A DNA stretch of 5,886 nt, taken from positions 1 to 5,886 of the forward strand of contig DATDAH010000035.1 of the NCBI GenBank assembly GCA_036525535.1. Reading direction: 5' to 3'. The position numbers and the translations under genes are program-made. The stretch's first letter is position 1. Each line of letters starts with the position of its first letter. The notes beneath the pieces are model-generated. The model saw nothing but the letters and a program-made list of their open reading frames with translations. It ran no database searches and was not told the origin of the DNA. Of the stretch, positions 5,233 through 5,886 are shown in pieces. The DNA is from DATDAH01 sp036525535. Lineage in GTDB: Bacteria; Actinomycetota; Acidimicrobiia; Acidimicrobiales; DATDAH01.

Positions 5233-5610
5233 GTGCGCGCCGTGCCCGAGTTCCATTCGCCCGGCGGTCGGCGCGAGCCGAGCCATCAACCTCCGCCAAC
5301 CCTTCCTCACCCGCACCCGATGTCGTGCGAGGCCTCGGTCGCGTCGATCCAGTCCATCGGCTCCGCCGGTTCGATTCTGTGCATCGGCTCGGCCGGGTCC
5401 ATCCTCTCGATCGGCTCCGCCGGCTCGGTGCTGTCGATCGGTTCGGCCGGCTCGGTGCTGTCGATCGGGTCACTCGCCTCGGTGGGCTCCATCGGCTCGG
5501 CCTTCTCGGTGGGTGCCTTCGGCGGCTGGGCCCGACGCCCTGGCCGCATGGTCGAGGTGGCCACGACGGCGTTGACGCTCGGGGCGCTGGTCGTCGCCAC
5601 CCGGCGCTGA
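5233..5610 (+). CDS. Small nonapeptide-repeat protein (S-x-x triplets), function unknown
   Basis: This 125-residue protein has three parts. A Pro/His/Arg-rich N terminus (1-37) is followed by seven nine-residue units (38-100) with consensus S-[IV]-L-S-I-G-S-A-G. Serine therefore falls at every third position, alternating with Ile/Val, Leu, Gly or Ala. After an Arg-rich turn, a short hydrophobic segment (about 109-122) ends in RR. The first five units are regular and the last two decay (SVGSIGSAF, SVGAFGGWA). The pattern suits a regular solenoid, a triplet helix, or a membrane-associated small-residue surface. I recall similar SIGSAGS-repeat proteins in actinobacteria but know no assigned function. 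The start is GTG with AGGAG four bases upstream, and codons keep G/C at the third position. It is divergent from rnhB across 45 bases. The opposite strand also has an open repetitive frame (EPAEPIDST units), so strand choice is probable, not certain. Confidence 0.65.
   Translation: MRAVPEFHSPGGRREPSHQPPPTLPHPHPMSCEASVASIQSIGSAGSILCIGSAGSILSIGSAGSVLSIGSAGSVLSIGSLASVGSIGSAFSVGAFGGWARRPGRMVEVATTALTLGALVVATRR
5344..5532 (+). repeat. Seven 27-bp units encoding the nonapeptide repeats
   Basis: Units begin at 5344, 5371, 5398, 5425, 5452, 5479 and 5506. Units four and five share 17 identical bases (5425-5441 and 5452-5468), pointing to recent duplication; the outer units have diverged mostly at third positions and in the last two units. 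The period is in frame, so unit gain or loss keeps the protein readable. Confidence 0.8.
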
Positions 5611-5784
5611 CCCTGACCCGGCGAGCTGGGCCAACCGCACCGACGCAACAGGGCGGGGGGTCGGGCTGTCTGTCGTCGGGGCCACGCGGGGTCACGAACG
5701 TGCGCCGAATGCACCCCGAAAGCGTGGGTCAACGGATGCAAGTTGCCGGGTCGGGGCCCTCGCCGCCGCCACCACCCGGCGCTC

Positions 5785-5886
5785 CTAGGCCAGGAGGGTC
5801 ACGCCCGGGTCACGGTCGTCGACCCGGCCGATCTCAATGAATCCCTCGAGCTCGCCGATCGCGCCGGGGTCGACGGCCGCCAGCAG
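5785..5886 (-). CDS. C-terminal end of an unidentified protein, 5' part beyond window edge
   Basis: Thirty-three codons read in from the right edge on the minus strand and stop at TAG (5785-5787). Thirty of the 33 sense codons end in G or C, as in the other genes here. The peptide is acidic and moderately hydrophobic (ends DPGVTLLA) with no motif I recognise. It would converge with the repeat protein across the 174 bases 5611-5784. There I see no gene and only a weak CTCCT-AGGCC-AGGAG hairpin over this stop codon. Coding is likely, identity unknown. Confidence 0.5.
   Translation of the reverse strand: MLAAVDPGAIGELEGFIEIGRVDDRDPGVTLLA

Noticed and set aside
5188..5316. Longer RNase HII starting at 5316
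   Set aside because: The added 43 residues are Arg/Gly-rich, unlike the family N terminus, and overlap the repeat-protein gene; ATG 5187 gives a normal RNase HII.
5307..5741. Minus-strand 144-residue frame with EPAEPIDST-type repeats
   Set aside because: It is the antisense of the 27-bp units. The plus-strand frame has AGGAG before its start and a balanced repeat-plus-tail design, but I hold this rejection with moderate confidence.
5611..5784. Possible small RNA or tRNA between converging genes
   Set aside because: No cloverleaf, T-loop or other conserved RNA motif is visible; only scattered short complementarities.

Overview
The window is high-GC DNA with strong G/C preference at third codon positions, actinobacterial-type Shine-Dalgarno sites, a Thr/Ala/Pro- and Ser-rich exported protein with a LAxTG-type anchor, and a FadE-type acyl-CoA dehydrogenase. 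Together these suggest a GC-rich actinobacterium. A member of the Acidimicrobiia is my best guess, but nothing in the sequence proves the class. All genes look chromosomal and intact except the two cut by the window edges. I see no rRNA, tRNA, insertion sequence, CRISPR array or phage gene.

Layout. (1) Positions 1-887, minus strand: the N-terminal 295 residues of a GT39/PMT-type, lipid-phosphate-sugar-dependent membrane glycosyltransferase. It has a GTG start and an AAGGAG ribosome binding site and runs off the left edge. (2) A 227-base divergent intergenic region. (3) Positions 1115-2245, plus strand: a secreted surface protein with a signal peptide, a TTxxP-repeat linker, a globular domain bracketed by two cysteines, a poly-serine stalk, a LARTG motif and a C-terminal membrane helix. 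A strong 20-bp hairpin follows its stop. (4) Positions 2452-3163, minus strand: a four-helix membrane protein overlapping by 47 bases a small NifU/Nfu N-terminal-domain-like protein. (5) A 63-base divergent intergenic region with a CTTGAC-N6-GTCAAG inverted repeat. (6) Positions 3227-4489, plus strand: an acyl-CoA dehydrogenase. (7) Positions 4486-5187, minus strand: ribonuclease HII, whose stop codon overlaps that of the dehydrogenase. (8) Positions 5233-5610, plus strand: a small protein made largely of nonapeptide repeats with serine at every third position. (9) Positions 5785-5886, minus strand: the last 33 residues of an unidentified protein.

How the genes may work together. The left third is the most suggestive part. 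A protein-O-mannosyltransferase-like enzyme is transcribed away from a secreted protein rich in Ser and Thr, which is the kind of polypeptide such enzymes glycosylate, so the pair may be an enzyme and its substrate. The dehydrogenase and the membrane/Nfu-like pair share a short divergent control region and may share a regulator. Ribonuclease HII is a housekeeping gene. The SxxSxxSxx repeat protein beside it is the least explained gene in the window.
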